From Chloroflexota bacterium (GTDB lineage Bacteria; Chloroflexota; Dehalococcoidia; UBA2979), in the NCBI GenBank assembly GCA_016875695.1, contig VGPB01000022.1:1-15369 (forward strand): DNA of 15,369 nucleotides, in the 5' to 3' direction. Positions 7,058 through 14,122 of the stretch are shown here, in pieces; the first letter of the stretch is position 1, and each line of letters begins with the position of its first letter. Below the pieces are notes generated by a model that made no database searches, was not told the origin of the DNA, and saw nothing but the letters and a program-made list of their open reading frames with translations. The position numbers were made by a program, and so were the translations under genes.

Positions 7058-7670
7058 AGCACCGGGGACAGGCGCGTCAACCCGCGTCGGCGACCGCTTC
7101 GCGCGCGCGGTCGCGGCGATCGACGCCGCGAACGCGGCCGACTCGACGCTGCTCGCGACGCCGGAGGGCCCGCGGCCGAAGGAGCTGGTGCACGCGGAGC
7201 GGCTGACGGCGTGGGTGCGGCGGCTGCGCCCGGACGCCTCGGAGGCGCTGCTGCTGGCCGCGCGGGCGCACCACATCCGGCGCTGGACGGTGCTTCGACG
7301 TAGCTACCCGGAGGGCCGCCAGGGCTACCTGCGCTGGCGGCGCGACTTGCATCGCTTCCACGCTGAGGAGGCGGCGCGGCTGCTCGCCGAGGCCGGCTAT
7401 GACGCGGCGTTCTGCGCGCGCGTCGGCCAGATCGTGCGCAAGGACCGGCTGACGCAGGACCCGGAGGTGCAGACGCTGGAGGATGGGTTGTGCCTGGTGT
7501 TCCTGGAGCTGCAGCTCGACGAGCTCGGGGACCGACTGGCGGACGACGCGAAGATGGTCGGGGTGCTGCGCAAGAGCTGGCGCAAGATGAGCGCGGCGGG
7601 GCGCGAGGTGGCGCTGGGCCTGGAGCTGTCGGAGGCAGGGCGGGCGCTGGTGCGGCGCGCGCTGGGGTAG
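7053..7670 (+). CDS. DUF4202 domain-containing protein
   Basis: The 205-residue soluble protein matches the DUF4202 family over nearly its whole length. Seen are RFARAVAAIDAANAADS (15-31), RPKELVHAERLTAWVRRL (41-58), ARAHHIRRWTV (71-81), SYPEGRQGYLRWRRDLHRFH (84-103), DPEVQTLEDGLCLVFLE (136-152) and VLRKSWRKMSAAG (171-183). It is mostly helical, and conserved His47, His73, His74, His103 and the Glu-Asp pair near 143 resemble the spacing of an HD-type metal site; this is my inference. The biochemical function of the family is unknown to me. Its divergent pairing with sir and the sat-cysC-cysH operon suggests a link to sulfur or siroheme-dependent reduction. ATG 7053 was chosen because it follows the promoter directly and precedes the conserved region closely. 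Confidence 0.88.
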   Translation: MIAPGTGASTRVGDRFARAVAAIDAANAADSTLLATPEGPRPKELVHAERLTAWVRRLRPDASEALLLAARAHHIRRWTVLRRSYPEGRQGYLRWRRDLHRFHAEEAARLLAEAGYDAAFCARVGQIVRKDRLTQDPEVQTLEDGLCLVFLELQLDELGDRLADDAKMVGVLRKSWRKMSAAGREVALGLELSEAGRALVRRALG

Positions 7671-7702
7671 CACGCGGTCGCCCAGGCACCCTCACCCCCC
7701 GG

Positions 7703-7732
7703 CCCCCTCTCCCTCCAGCGAGGGCGAGGGGG
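7703..7732. repeat. GC-rich inverted repeat, probable interspersed repeat or terminator-like hairpin
   Basis: CCCCCTCTCCCTC (7703-7715) and GAGGGCGAGGGGG (7720-7732) pair over 13 positions with one mismatch around a CAGC loop. The preceding CACCCTCACCCCCCGG resembles the flank of a repeat seen many times in some high-GC and Chloroflexota genomes. It sits just after the DUF4202 stop, where it could end transcription or protect the mRNA. It lacks a T-run. Confidence 0.55.
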
Positions 7733-7777
7733 GGCGGCGCACGCGAGTGGTAGGCGCGCGCGGCGTAGACTGCGCCG

Positions 7778-9091
7778 ATGCAGCGCGTGGCGGGCTGGTG
7801 GCGCGGGTCGTTCCCGGCGTTTGCGTCGCGGGATTACCGGCGGCTGTTCTGGGACACGTTCTTCGCGTCGGCGTCCAACTGGGCGCTGTTGCTGGGGCGC
7901 GGGTGGCTGGTCTTCGAGCTGACCGACTCATCCTTCTGGGTCGGGATCGTGACGTTCGGCGGGATGCTCCCGTTCTTCCTCGTGGGGCCGATCGGCGGCG
8001 TGGTCGCGGACCGCTTTGACCGGCGGCGCGTGGCGATGCTGGGCGTGGCGGGAGGCATCGCGAGCTCGGTCGTGCTGGCGGCGCTGACGCTCGCGGACGT
8101 GGTCGCGGTGTGGCATGTTGTGACGTTGGCGTTCGCGTCAGGGTCGGCGCGCGCGTTTGCGACGCCGAGCGAGGACGCGCTGGTGCCGAACCTCGTGGAC
8201 CCGCAGCGGCTGCTGAACGCGATCGCGCTGTCCGGCATCTCGCGCCACGGCTCGCGCGTGGCGGGCCCGTTGGTGGGGGCGGTGCTGCTGGACGCGCTGG
8301 GTGCGGGGTGGGTGTTCGTGCTGTCGGCGCTGCTGCTGAGCGCGGCGCTGTGGCAGCTGTGGCGCATCGCGTACCGCTCGCCGCCGCGCGCGCGGGTGGC
8401 GGGCGACGCGAGCGTGCGGGCGTTGTGGGCGTCGTTTGGCGACGGGTTTCGCTACCTCGAACGGGACGCACGCGTGGCGCTGGTGATCGCGCTGGTGGTG
8501 TTCCACTGCAGCCTAGTGATGGCGTTCGACTCGATGATGCCGCGGCTGGCGGCGGGCATCGGCGGCGGCAGCCGCACGTTCGGGGGCATCAGCATCGGGC
8601 TGGGCGTGGGCTCGATCGCGGGGACGCTGGTGCTGGCGCTGCTGAGGCAGCAGGCGGTGCAGGGGGCGGCGCTGGCGGCGGCTGGCGTGGGCAGCGGGCT
8701 GGCGATGTTCGCGCTGGCGGCGGCGGTGTCGCCGGGCGCGCTGTTCGTCGCGTCGACGCTGGTGGGGGCGACGCAGGCGGCGTACATGGCGCTGTCGGCG
8801 ACGCTGGTGCAGCAGGTGGTGCCGGACGCGCTGCGCGGGCGTGTGATGTCGATCTACCTGATGCTCGCGGGCGGCGACATGGCGCTGGTGAACTTCGGGA
8901 TGGGCTGGTTGGCGGACGACGTGGGGGTGCGGCCGCTGCTGGTGGTGCCGGCGCTGCTGTGGCTCGGGCTGTTCGCGGGGGCGGCGGCGCTGCTGCCGGA
9001 GCTCTGGCACCTGCTGTGTCGGGGCGCGTTCCGCGCGCCCGCGCGGCTGCGGTGTCGGCGGGGGACGGGTAGCGAGGGCTCGGGGAGCTAG
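7778..9091 (+). CDS. MFS transporter, EntS/MFS_3-like exporter
   Basis: The 437-residue integral membrane protein has about 12 hydrophobic helices and the major facilitator motif A between helices 2 and 3, GGVVADRFDRRR (residues 73-84), with a second copy-like turn PDALRGRVMS at 349-358. The N-terminal pattern FASRDYRRLFW...SNWALLLGRGWLVFELTDSS is typical of the PF05977 (MFS_3) group, which includes the enterobactin exporter EntS and many predicted drug exporters. Substrate cannot be deduced. The last 25 residues are an Arg-rich tail. The start ATG 7778 has no Shine-Dalgarno, but TAGACT at 7766-7771 lies 6 bases upstream, again a leaderless arrangement. It is a single gene; the adjacent TetR gene runs the opposite way and may or may not control it. 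Confidence 0.87.
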   Translation: MQRVAGWWRGSFPAFASRDYRRLFWDTFFASASNWALLLGRGWLVFELTDSSFWVGIVTFGGMLPFFLVGPIGGVVADRFDRRRVAMLGVAGGIASSVVLAALTLADVVAVWHVVTLAFASGSARAFATPSEDALVPNLVDPQRLLNAIALSGISRHGSRVAGPLVGAVLLDALGAGWVFVLSALLLSAALWQLWRIAYRSPPRARVAGDASVRALWASFGDGFRYLERDARVALVIALVVFHCSLVMAFDSMMPRLAAGIGGGSRTFGGISIGLGVGSIAGTLVLALLRQQAVQGAALAAAGVGSGLAMFALAAAVSPGALFVASTLVGATQAAYMALSATLVQQVVPDALRGRVMSIYLMLAGGDMALVNFGMGWLADDVGVRPLLVVPALLWLGLFAGAAALLPELWHLLCRGAFRAPARLRCRRGTGSEGSGS

Positions 9092-9148
9092 GGACGGGCG
9101 TTCCGCGGGCCGCGCGCAGTAGCGGCGACGGGCGAAGGCAACGCGCGG

Positions 9149-9808
9149 CTATTGGTCCGGGATGCCGGGCTCGGGCCGCACGGCGATAGTCCCGCTCGCG
9201 GCGGCGCCTGCGAGCGCCGCGAGCAGCTCGACGGCGGTAGCGTTGGTGAGGCCGCTGCGCGTCAGGGATGCCCAGGTCTCGAATGCAAGGGCGTGTGAGA
9301 GCAGCGCGTCGAGTGTTGGGCGCACGGCTTCATTGGCGACGGGCCAGCCCTCTGCAAGCGCCTGGTGCAGCGCGCGCGTGCGCAGCTCGAACAAATCCGG
9401 TTCGGTGGGCTGCGTCGCGGATGGGTCGACGTCGTAGAGCACGTTGCGGAGCATCTGCTCGTTCGCGCGGTACCAGGCATACAACTCGCGCAGGGCGTGC
9501 TGCAGGCGCGCGTCCGGATCCGGGATGGCAGCCCACGGCCCCGCTTCGGGCATGGCGGTGACACGCATCCCGTGCTCGGTGCACGCGAGGTAGAGCGTCT
9601 GCAGGTCGGGGAAGTGCGCGTACACGGTGTGTCGCTGGACGCGGGCGCGCTCGGCGATCGCGCTCACCGTGGTGCGGGACGGATCGACGGTGGCGTGCAG
9701 CTCGAACGCGGCGGCGGTGATGCGCCGGCGCGTCTCCTCGATGGATTCGAGGCGCCGCTTCATGCGGTAGCGGCGCTGTGCAGCCTCGGGAGTCGAGTGC
9801 TCAGCCAT
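9149..9808 (-). CDS. TetR-family transcriptional regulator
   Basis: The 219-residue protein has an N-terminal basic helix (RRYRMKRRLESIEETRRRIT), then a TetR helix-turn-helix at about 45-69, reading TTVSAIAERARVQRHTVYAH followed by FPDLQTLYLACTEHG. The all-helical C-terminal part (about 90-205), with LRELYAWYRANEQMLRNVLY, is the variable ligand/dimer domain. ATG 9808-9806 was chosen because the reading frame upstream has no TetR-like content. No Shine-Dalgarno is seen; TACTTT at 9816-9821 lies 8 bases upstream and would fit a nearly leaderless message. It diverges from the cupin gene, and a palindrome lies between them, so the likely arrangement is repression of the cupin gene and itself. The inducer is unknown. 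Confidence 0.88.
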   Translation of the reverse strand: MAEHSTPEAAQRRYRMKRRLESIEETRRRITAAAFELHATVDPSRTTVSAIAERARVQRHTVYAHFPDLQTLYLACTEHGMRVTAMPEAGPWAAIPDPDARLQHALRELYAWYRANEQMLRNVLYDVDPSATQPTEPDLFELRTRALHQALAEGWPVANEAVRPTLDALLSHALAFETWASLTRSGLTNATAVELLAALAGAAASGTIAVRPEPGIPDQ

Positions 9809-9864
9809 GTGCAATGAAAGTATCGACGGCGGCGGAGGGCGCGGCGACCCTCCCGTATATCCAA

Positions 9865-9880
9865 TGCACACTTTTGTGCA
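9865..9880. promoter_or_regulatory. Candidate TetR operator
   Basis: TGCACA-CTTT-TGTGCA is a perfect 6+4+6 inverted repeat between the divergent TetR and cupin genes. The half-site core TGTGCAA recurs at 9808-9814, overlapping the TetR start codon. A 16-base palindrome in this place is what a TetR dimer usually binds. It lies only 7 bases before the cupin Shine-Dalgarno. Confidence 0.5.
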
Positions 9881-9902
9881 ACCATATGAAAGGAGCCTCC
9901 CG

Positions 9903-10406
9903 ATGCCGATCGTCGAGCGCACGCGCTTCCTAGTGCCGCCGGGCGGCGGTGAGGCGATCTGGGCCGGACCGATCGGGACTATCGTGACGGTGTCCCCCGA
10001 AGCCACAGGCGGTGCGCTCTCCGTGTGCGAGATGCCTGTGGCGGTGGGCTACATGGTGCCCACGCATACGCACCGAGACACGGACGAGTGGTCGTACGTG
10101 CTGGAGGGGCGGATCGGCGCGCGCGTCGGGGACGACGAGTTCACGGCCGGACCCGGCTCGTGGATCCTCAAGCCGAGTGGCGTCATGTACACGTTCTGGA
10201 ACGCTGGCCCCGCCCCGGCCCGGATCATCGAGCTGCTCACGCCGGGACGATTCGAACGCTTCTTCCGCCAGATCGCGGCGCTCGCATCGCGCGACGAGCT
10301 CGACGACGCGGTCATGAGGGTGCTCGCGGCGGAGTACGGCACGACAGTGGCGATGGACTGGGTCGAGGAGCTCACCGCTCGCTACGGGCTGCAGGTGACG
10401 ATCTAG
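9903..10406 (+). CDS. Cupin-domain protein with an altered metal site
   Basis: The 167-residue protein contains a single cupin beta-barrel. The first cupin motif, HTHRDTDEWSYVLEG (residues 55-69), has the HxH and Glu ligands (His55, His57, Glu62). The second motif reads GSWILKPSGVMYTFWNAG (85-102). The residue normally His in P-x-G-x-x-H is Tyr96 here, so the fourth metal ligand is missing or replaced. Residues 110-167 form a helical tail seen in small quercetinase-like cupins. A fine Shine-Dalgarno (AAAGGAG, 9889-9895) lies before ATG 9903, which excludes the earlier in-frame ATG at 9807. The gene diverges from a TetR regulator and faces phoU. Its substrate is unknown; options are a dioxygenase-like enzyme or a small-molecule-binding protein. 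Confidence 0.82.
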   Translation: MPIVERTRFLVPPGGGEAIWAGPIGTIVTVSPEATGGALSVCEMPVAVGYMVPTHTHRDTDEWSYVLEGRIGARVGDDEFTAGPGSWILKPSGVMYTFWNAGPAPARIIELLTPGRFERFFRQIAALASRDELDDAVMRVLAAEYGTTVAMDWVEELTARYGLQVTI

Positions 10407-10411
10407 AGTCC

Positions 10412-10449
10412 TTCGAGTGTCGAAACACGAGCACTGCCCGTAGCGGCAG
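10412..10449. terminator. Possible weak bidirectional terminator between cupin and phoU genes
   Basis: Two short hairpins fill the 44-base gap between the convergent cupin and phoU genes: TTCGA-GTG-TCGAA (10412-10424) and CTGCC-CGTAGC-GGCAG (10434-10449). Neither has a clear T-run, so the call rests on position and symmetry only. Confidence 0.25.
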
Positions 10450-10450
10450 G

Positions 10451-11116
10451 CTAGTACGTAGAGACGTCCATCTCGGGGAGCATGCCGGTGACGAGGAAGA
10501 CCACACGCTCGGCGATGTTCGTGGCGCGGTCGGCGATGCGCTCGAGGTTATGGGCGACCCACAGCAGGTGGGTGCAGGCTTCGACGGTGGAGGGGTCGCG
10601 CACCATGATCGCGACGAGGTCCTGGTAGACGCGGTCCTGGAGCTCGTCGACCTCGTCGTCAGCAGGGCCGACGGCGTAGGCGAGCTCGGGGGCGCGCTGC
10701 ACGAAGGCGTCGAGCGAGTCGCTGAGCATCTTGCGGCCGACGGTGGCCATCCGGGGGATGTCGACGAGCGGCTTGACGAGCGGCTCGCCGCGCATGGTGA
10801 CGACGATGCGCGCGATGCCGGCGGCGTGGTCGCCCATGCGCTCGAGGTCGGTGACCATCGAGAGCACGGCGATGATGAGGCGCAGGTCGCTGGCCATCGG
10901 CGCCTGCATGGCGAGCAGCGAGAGGCTCATGTTGTCGAGGTGGAAGCGGGTGCGGTTGACCTCGTCGTCGTCGCGGATGACGGCTTCGGCGAGCGTGACG
11001 TCGCGGTCGACGAGCGCCTGCAGCGAGCGCTCGATCTGGCGGTCGACCATCGACCCCATCTCGAGGACGCCGTCCTGGAGCTCCTGCAATCCCTTGTGGA
11101 ACTCTGCGCGTGGCAT
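10451..11116 (-). CDS. phoU: Phosphate signalling and transport accessory protein PhoU
   Basis: The 221-residue protein consists of two three-helix bundles with the paired PhoU metal-binding signatures: TDLERMGDHAAGIARIV (89-105) and HNLERIADRATNIAERV (189-205). The N-terminal helix FHKGLQELQDGVLEMGSMVD and RDDDEVNR (48-55) are also typical. PhoU binds the Pst transporter and PhoR-type kinases, restraining Pho signalling and limiting phosphate uptake. ATG 11116-11114 has GAGGA seven bases upstream and gives the normal family length. It follows pstB by 59 bases in the same direction, so it is the last gene of the pst operon. No phoR or phoB is in the window. Confidence 0.95.
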   Translation of the reverse strand: MPRAEFHKGLQELQDGVLEMGSMVDRQIERSLQALVDRDVTLAEAVIRDDDEVNRTRFHLDNMSLSLLAMQAPMASDLRLIIAVLSMVTDLERMGDHAAGIARIVVTMRGEPLVKPLVDIPRMATVGRKMLSDSLDAFVQRAPELAYAVGPADDEVDELQDRVYQDLVAIMVRDPSTVEACTHLLWVAHNLERIADRATNIAERVVFLVTGMLPEMDVSTY

Positions 11117-11175
11117 GGACTGGTCCTCGCGGGTGCCGTCGAGGCCGGCGGCCACCCGGCCGCGTGCGGTGCAGT

Positions 11176-12054
11176 TTAGCCGAAGCGGCCGGTGATGTAC
11201 GCGTCCGTGCGGGGATCGCGCGGATTGCGGAAGATCTGCTCGGTGCGGCCGTACTCGACGAGGCGGCCGACGAGGTCGTCGCCGGCGAGCATGTAGGCGC
11301 AGCGGTCGGAGACGCGTGCGGCCTGCTGCATGTTGTGGGTGACGATGACGATGGTGTAGCGCTCGGCGAGCTCGCGCATGAGGTCTTCGATGCGCGTGGT
11401 GGCGATGGGGTCGAGCGCGGAGCAGGGTTCGTCCATGAGCACGACGTCCGGGTTGACGGCGATGGCGCGGGCGATGCAGAGGCGCTGCTGCTGGCCGCCG
11501 GAGAGCGCGAGGCCGGATTTCTTGAGGTCGTCCTTGACCTCGTCCCAGAGCGCGGCCTGGCGCAGGGCCTGCTCGACGAGCTCGTCCATGTCGCCGCGGT
11601 AGCCGTTGATGCGGGCGCCGTAGGCGACGTTCTCGTAGATCGACTTGGGGAAGGGGTTGGGCTTCTGGAAGACCATGCCGACGGCGCGTCGTACCTCGAC
11701 GGGGTCTACGCCGGGGCCGTAGATGTTGACGCCGTCGACTTCGATCTGGCCTTCGATGCGGACGCCGGGGATGAGGTCGTTCATGCGGTCCAGGCAGCGC
11801 AGGAGCGTGCTCTTGCCGCAGCCGGAGGGGCCGATGAGCGCGGTCACCTGGTGGCGCGGGATGCGCAGGGAGACGTCGGCGAGCGCCTGCTTGCGGCCGT
11901 ACCACAGGCTCAGGTCGCGCACCTCGATGACGGCGTCGGCGATCGCCTCGTCGACGGGCGCCGGCATGCCGACGCGGGGGGTGGCGCTGGGGAGCAGGTC
12001 CGGCAGGAGCGACCCCTGACGTTCGCCTGTGGTTCCGGAGAGTTGCTGGACCAT
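11176..12054 (-). CDS. pstB: Phosphate ABC transporter ATP-binding protein
   Basis: The 292-residue ATPase energises phosphate import. It has Walker A GPSGCGKST (75-83), the Q-loop in VFQKPNPFP, the ABC signature LSGGQQQR (184-191), Walker B VVLMDEP (204-210), D-loop SALDP, and H-loop VTHNM (238-242). NDLIPGVRIEGQI and FQKPNPFPKSI are characteristic of PstB among ABC ATPases. The first 40 residues form an extra, low-complexity extension compared with E. coli PstB (257 residues). ATG 12054-12052 shares its first base with the pstA TAA stop (TAATG), and GGGGAGG lies five bases upstream, so re-initiation from pstA is likely and supports the long start. Confidence 0.96.
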   Translation of the reverse strand: MVQQLSGTTGERQGSLLPDLLPSATPRVGMPAPVDEAIADAVIEVRDLSLWYGRKQALADVSLRIPRHQVTALIGPSGCGKSTLLRCLDRMNDLIPGVRIEGQIEVDGVNIYGPGVDPVEVRRAVGMVFQKPNPFPKSIYENVAYGARINGYRGDMDELVEQALRQAALWDEVKDDLKKSGLALSGGQQQRLCIARAIAVNPDVVLMDEPCSALDPIATTRIEDLMRELAERYTIVIVTHNMQQAARVSDRCAYMLAGDDLVGRLVEYGRTEQIFRNPRDPRTDAYITGRFG

Positions 12055-12962
12055 TATCGCCTCCCCTGGCCCGCGGCGCGTCCGGCGCGGTTGCGCAGGA
12101 CGATGGCTACGGAGTTCATCGTCAGCAGCACCGCGAGCAGGACCACGATACCTGCCGCGGCAAGGTCGTGGAACACGGTCTGCGGCTTGGAGGTCCAGTT
12201 GAAGATCTGGATCGGCAGCACGGTGAAGCGGTCCAGCGGATGCTCCGGCACGAAGGGGACGAAGGTGAGCGCGCCGATGGTGATGAGCGGCGCGGTCTCG
12301 CCGATCGCGCGGGAGGCGGCGAGGATGTTGCCGGTGAGGATGCCGGCGAAGGCCTGCGGCAGCACGTGGTGCCAGATGGTCTGTGAGCGCGTGGCGCCGA
12401 GCGCGTATGAGGCGTCGCGGATGCCGGAGGGCACGGAGCGTAGCGCCTCCTGCGTGGCGACGACGATGATCGGCAGCACGAGCAGGGCCATGGTGCACGC
12501 GCCGGCGAGCACGCTGCGGCCCATGCTCATCCAGCGCACGAAGATGGTGAGGCCGAGCAGCCCGTAGATGATCGAGGGCACGCCGGCGAGGTTCGACATG
12601 TTGACCTGCATGACCTGCTTGAACCAGCTGTCGCGCGCGTATTCCTCCAGGTAGATGGCGGTCATCACGCCGAGCGGCAGCGCGAGCAGCAGCGTGAACA
12701 CCATCATGTACACCGAGCCGTAGATCGCGGCCTTGATGCCGGCGCGCTCGGCGAAGCGCGAGTCGAAGCTGGTGAGGAACTGCCAGTCGAGCCAGGCGGT
12801 GCCGTGCGCGAGCACGTCGGCGGCGAGGAACACGAGGCTGGCGAGCGAGATCGCGACGACGAGGATCGCGAGCGCGACGAACACGACGCCCTGCGCGCGG
12901 CGCAGGGCGATGCGCGTGTGGAACAACGCGGCGCCGGGCAGCGCTTGGTGCTCGGCGGCCAT
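12054..12962 (-). CDS. pstA: Phosphate ABC transporter permease PstA
   Basis: The 302-residue inner-membrane permease has about six transmembrane helices: one near residues 24-48, others around 78-103, 125-142, 150-168, 205-225 and 268-288. The cytoplasmic EAA loop that contacts PstB reads DASYALGATRSQTIWHHVLP (183-202). AIYLEEYAR and NMSNLAGVPSIIYGLLGL are hallmark PstA segments, and a large periplasmic loop follows helix 1. The start ATG 12962-12960 overlaps the pstC stop TGA by one base, and the stop overlaps the pstB start by one base. PstA and PstC form the channel through which phosphate passes. Confidence 0.95.
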   Translation of the reverse strand: MAAEHQALPGAALFHTRIALRRAQGVVFVALAILVVAISLASLVFLAADVLAHGTAWLDWQFLTSFDSRFAERAGIKAAIYGSVYMMVFTLLLALPLGVMTAIYLEEYARDSWFKQVMQVNMSNLAGVPSIIYGLLGLTIFVRWMSMGRSVLAGACTMALLVLPIIVVATQEALRSVPSGIRDASYALGATRSQTIWHHVLPQAFAGILTGNILAASRAIGETAPLITIGALTFVPFVPEHPLDRFTVLPIQIFNWTSKPQTVFHDLAAAGIVVLLAVLLTMNSVAIVLRNRAGRAAGQGRR

Positions 12963-13909
12963 CAGTCGTACTCCTCGCGGAAGTGTCGGACCACCCAGTG
13001 GCTGATCACGTTCATCACCAGCGTCATCACGAAGAGCGACGCGCCGACGGCGAAGATGGTGAGGTAGGAGAGCGAGCCGTACGGCGTGTCGCCGAGGCTC
13101 ACCTGCACGATGTAGGCGGTCATCGTCTCGATCGGCACGGTGGGGTCGAGCGTGAGCACGGGGCGCTGGCCGGCGGCGATCGCGACGATCATGGTCTCGC
13201 CGCCGGCGCGCGAGAGCGCGAGGATGATCGAGGCGATGATGCCGGAGAACGCGGCGGGGAAGACGACGCGTGTGGCGACCTCGAAGCGCGTCGAGCCGAG
13301 GCCGTAGGCGCCCTCACGGAGGCTTGCGGGAACCGCGGACATGGCGTCTTCGCTGAGCGAGGAGATGAGCGGGATGATCATCAGCCCCATGACGATGCCG
13401 GCGGAGAGCGCGTTGAAGGTCGACAGGCTCGGGATGAAGCCCTGCAGGAAGGGGGTGACGACGATCAGCGCGAAGAAGCCGTAGACGACGGTGGGCACGC
13501 CGGCGAGCACCTCGAGCGCGGGCTTGAGCACGGCGCGTGTGCGAGGGTGCGCGAATTCGCTGAGGTAGATCGCGGCGACGAGCCCGAACGGCACGGCGAT
13601 CACGAGCGCGATCGCGGAGGTGAGCAGCGTGGCGGTGACGAGCGGGCCGATCCCGAAGTGCTGCTCCGAGAACAACGGCGTCCACTGCGTGTCGGTGAGG
13701 AACTCGACGACCGACACGTCGCGGAAGAAGCGCACGGTCTCGCCGGCGAGGGACGCGATGATGGCGACGGTGGTGAGCACGCCGATGGTGGTGGCGAGAA
13801 GCAGCACGGCGGCGATCAGACGCTCGCGCGCGTCCCGGGCGCGGTTGCGCCGCCCGAGCTTGCATTTCGTGTAGAGCGAGGCCTGTATAGGCCCCTCCAT
13901 CGTACGCAC
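12962..13909 (-). CDS. pstC: Phosphate ABC transporter permease PstC
   Basis: This 315-residue permease is the partner of PstA. A basic cytoplasmic N-terminus (1-30) precedes helix 1 (about 31-55), a periplasmic stretch with FLTDTQWTPLF, and five more helices. The EAA loop is EGAYGLGSTRFEVATRVVFP (199-218), and AIYLSEFAHPRTRAVLKP, EVLAGVPTVVYGFFAL and LSRAGGETMIVAIAAG are classic PstC segments. GTG 13909-13907 is used here; ATG 13900-13898 (three residues shorter) is an equally possible start, and neither has a good Shine-Dalgarno. It is the first gene of pstC-pstA-pstB-phoU. Unusually, no pstS precedes it; instead a Pho-box-like element and a transposase remnant do. Confidence 0.94.
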   Translation of the reverse strand: MRTMEGPIQASLYTKCKLGRRNRARDARERLIAAVLLLATTIGVLTTVAIIASLAGETVRFFRDVSVVEFLTDTQWTPLFSEQHFGIGPLVTATLLTSAIALVIAVPFGLVAAIYLSEFAHPRTRAVLKPALEVLAGVPTVVYGFFALIVVTPFLQGFIPSLSTFNALSAGIVMGLMIIPLISSLSEDAMSAVPASLREGAYGLGSTRFEVATRVVFPAAFSGIIASIILALSRAGGETMIVAIAAGQRPVLTLDPTVPIETMTAYIVQVSLGDTPYGSLSYLTIFAVGASLFVMTLVMNVISHWVVRHFREEYD

Positions 13910-13922
13910 GGCGTGCCTAGCC

Positions 13923-13968
13923 AGTATGGTCCTGGCGGCCAGTTAAGGCGCGATTAACAGGGTGTTGA
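13923..13968 (-). promoter_or_regulatory. Pho-box-like element and -10 box upstream of pstC
   Basis: Reading the minus strand, three hexamers occur at an exact 11-base period: TCAACA (13968-13963), TTAATC (13957-13952) and TTAACT (13946-13941). They match the TT(A/C)A(C/A)A-N5 pattern of PhoP boxes and, read as CTGTTAA-TCGC-GCCTTAA, also resemble the E. coli PhoB box. A -10-like CATACT (13928-13923) follows after 12 bases, so the box takes the place of a -35, as in known Pho-activated promoters. The transcript would start about 7 bases before the pstC GTG. Confidence 0.6.
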
Positions 13969-14048
13969 GAAACGGCTGGCGAGGGAGTTGTCGGAGGTCG
14001 GTCGGCGCGTAGGATGGGGCTGGCGTGGGCATAGCCTGGAGGTGCCCC

Positions 14049-14122
14049 GTGCGAGGCGACGCTGAGCGTCAGGCCGACATGCTGCTGGCGGTGACGCCTG
14101 ACTCCTTCATCCCCGAGGATCA
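14049..14122 (+). mobile_element. Transposase 5' remnant (IS5/IS1182-like N-terminus)
   Basis: A GTG at 14049 with GGAGGT upstream (14038-14043) opens a peptide reading MRGDAERQADMLLAVTPDSF followed by IPED. This matches, from memory, the N-terminal pattern of DDE transposases of the IS5/IS1182 type (M-R-G-D-x-x-x-Q-x-x-M-L-x-x-V-x-P, then VPxDHPLR). The similarity stops near 14122, where the sequence becomes the ArsR gene on the other strand. The right side of the element and its catalytic domain are absent. The left inverted repeat, expected between about 13970 and 14048, cannot be placed. Confidence 0.5.

Noticed and set aside
13906..13916. 11-base palindrome GCACG-G-CGTGC at the pstC start
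   Set aside because: Short and in GC-rich DNA; the Pho-box element explains the region better.
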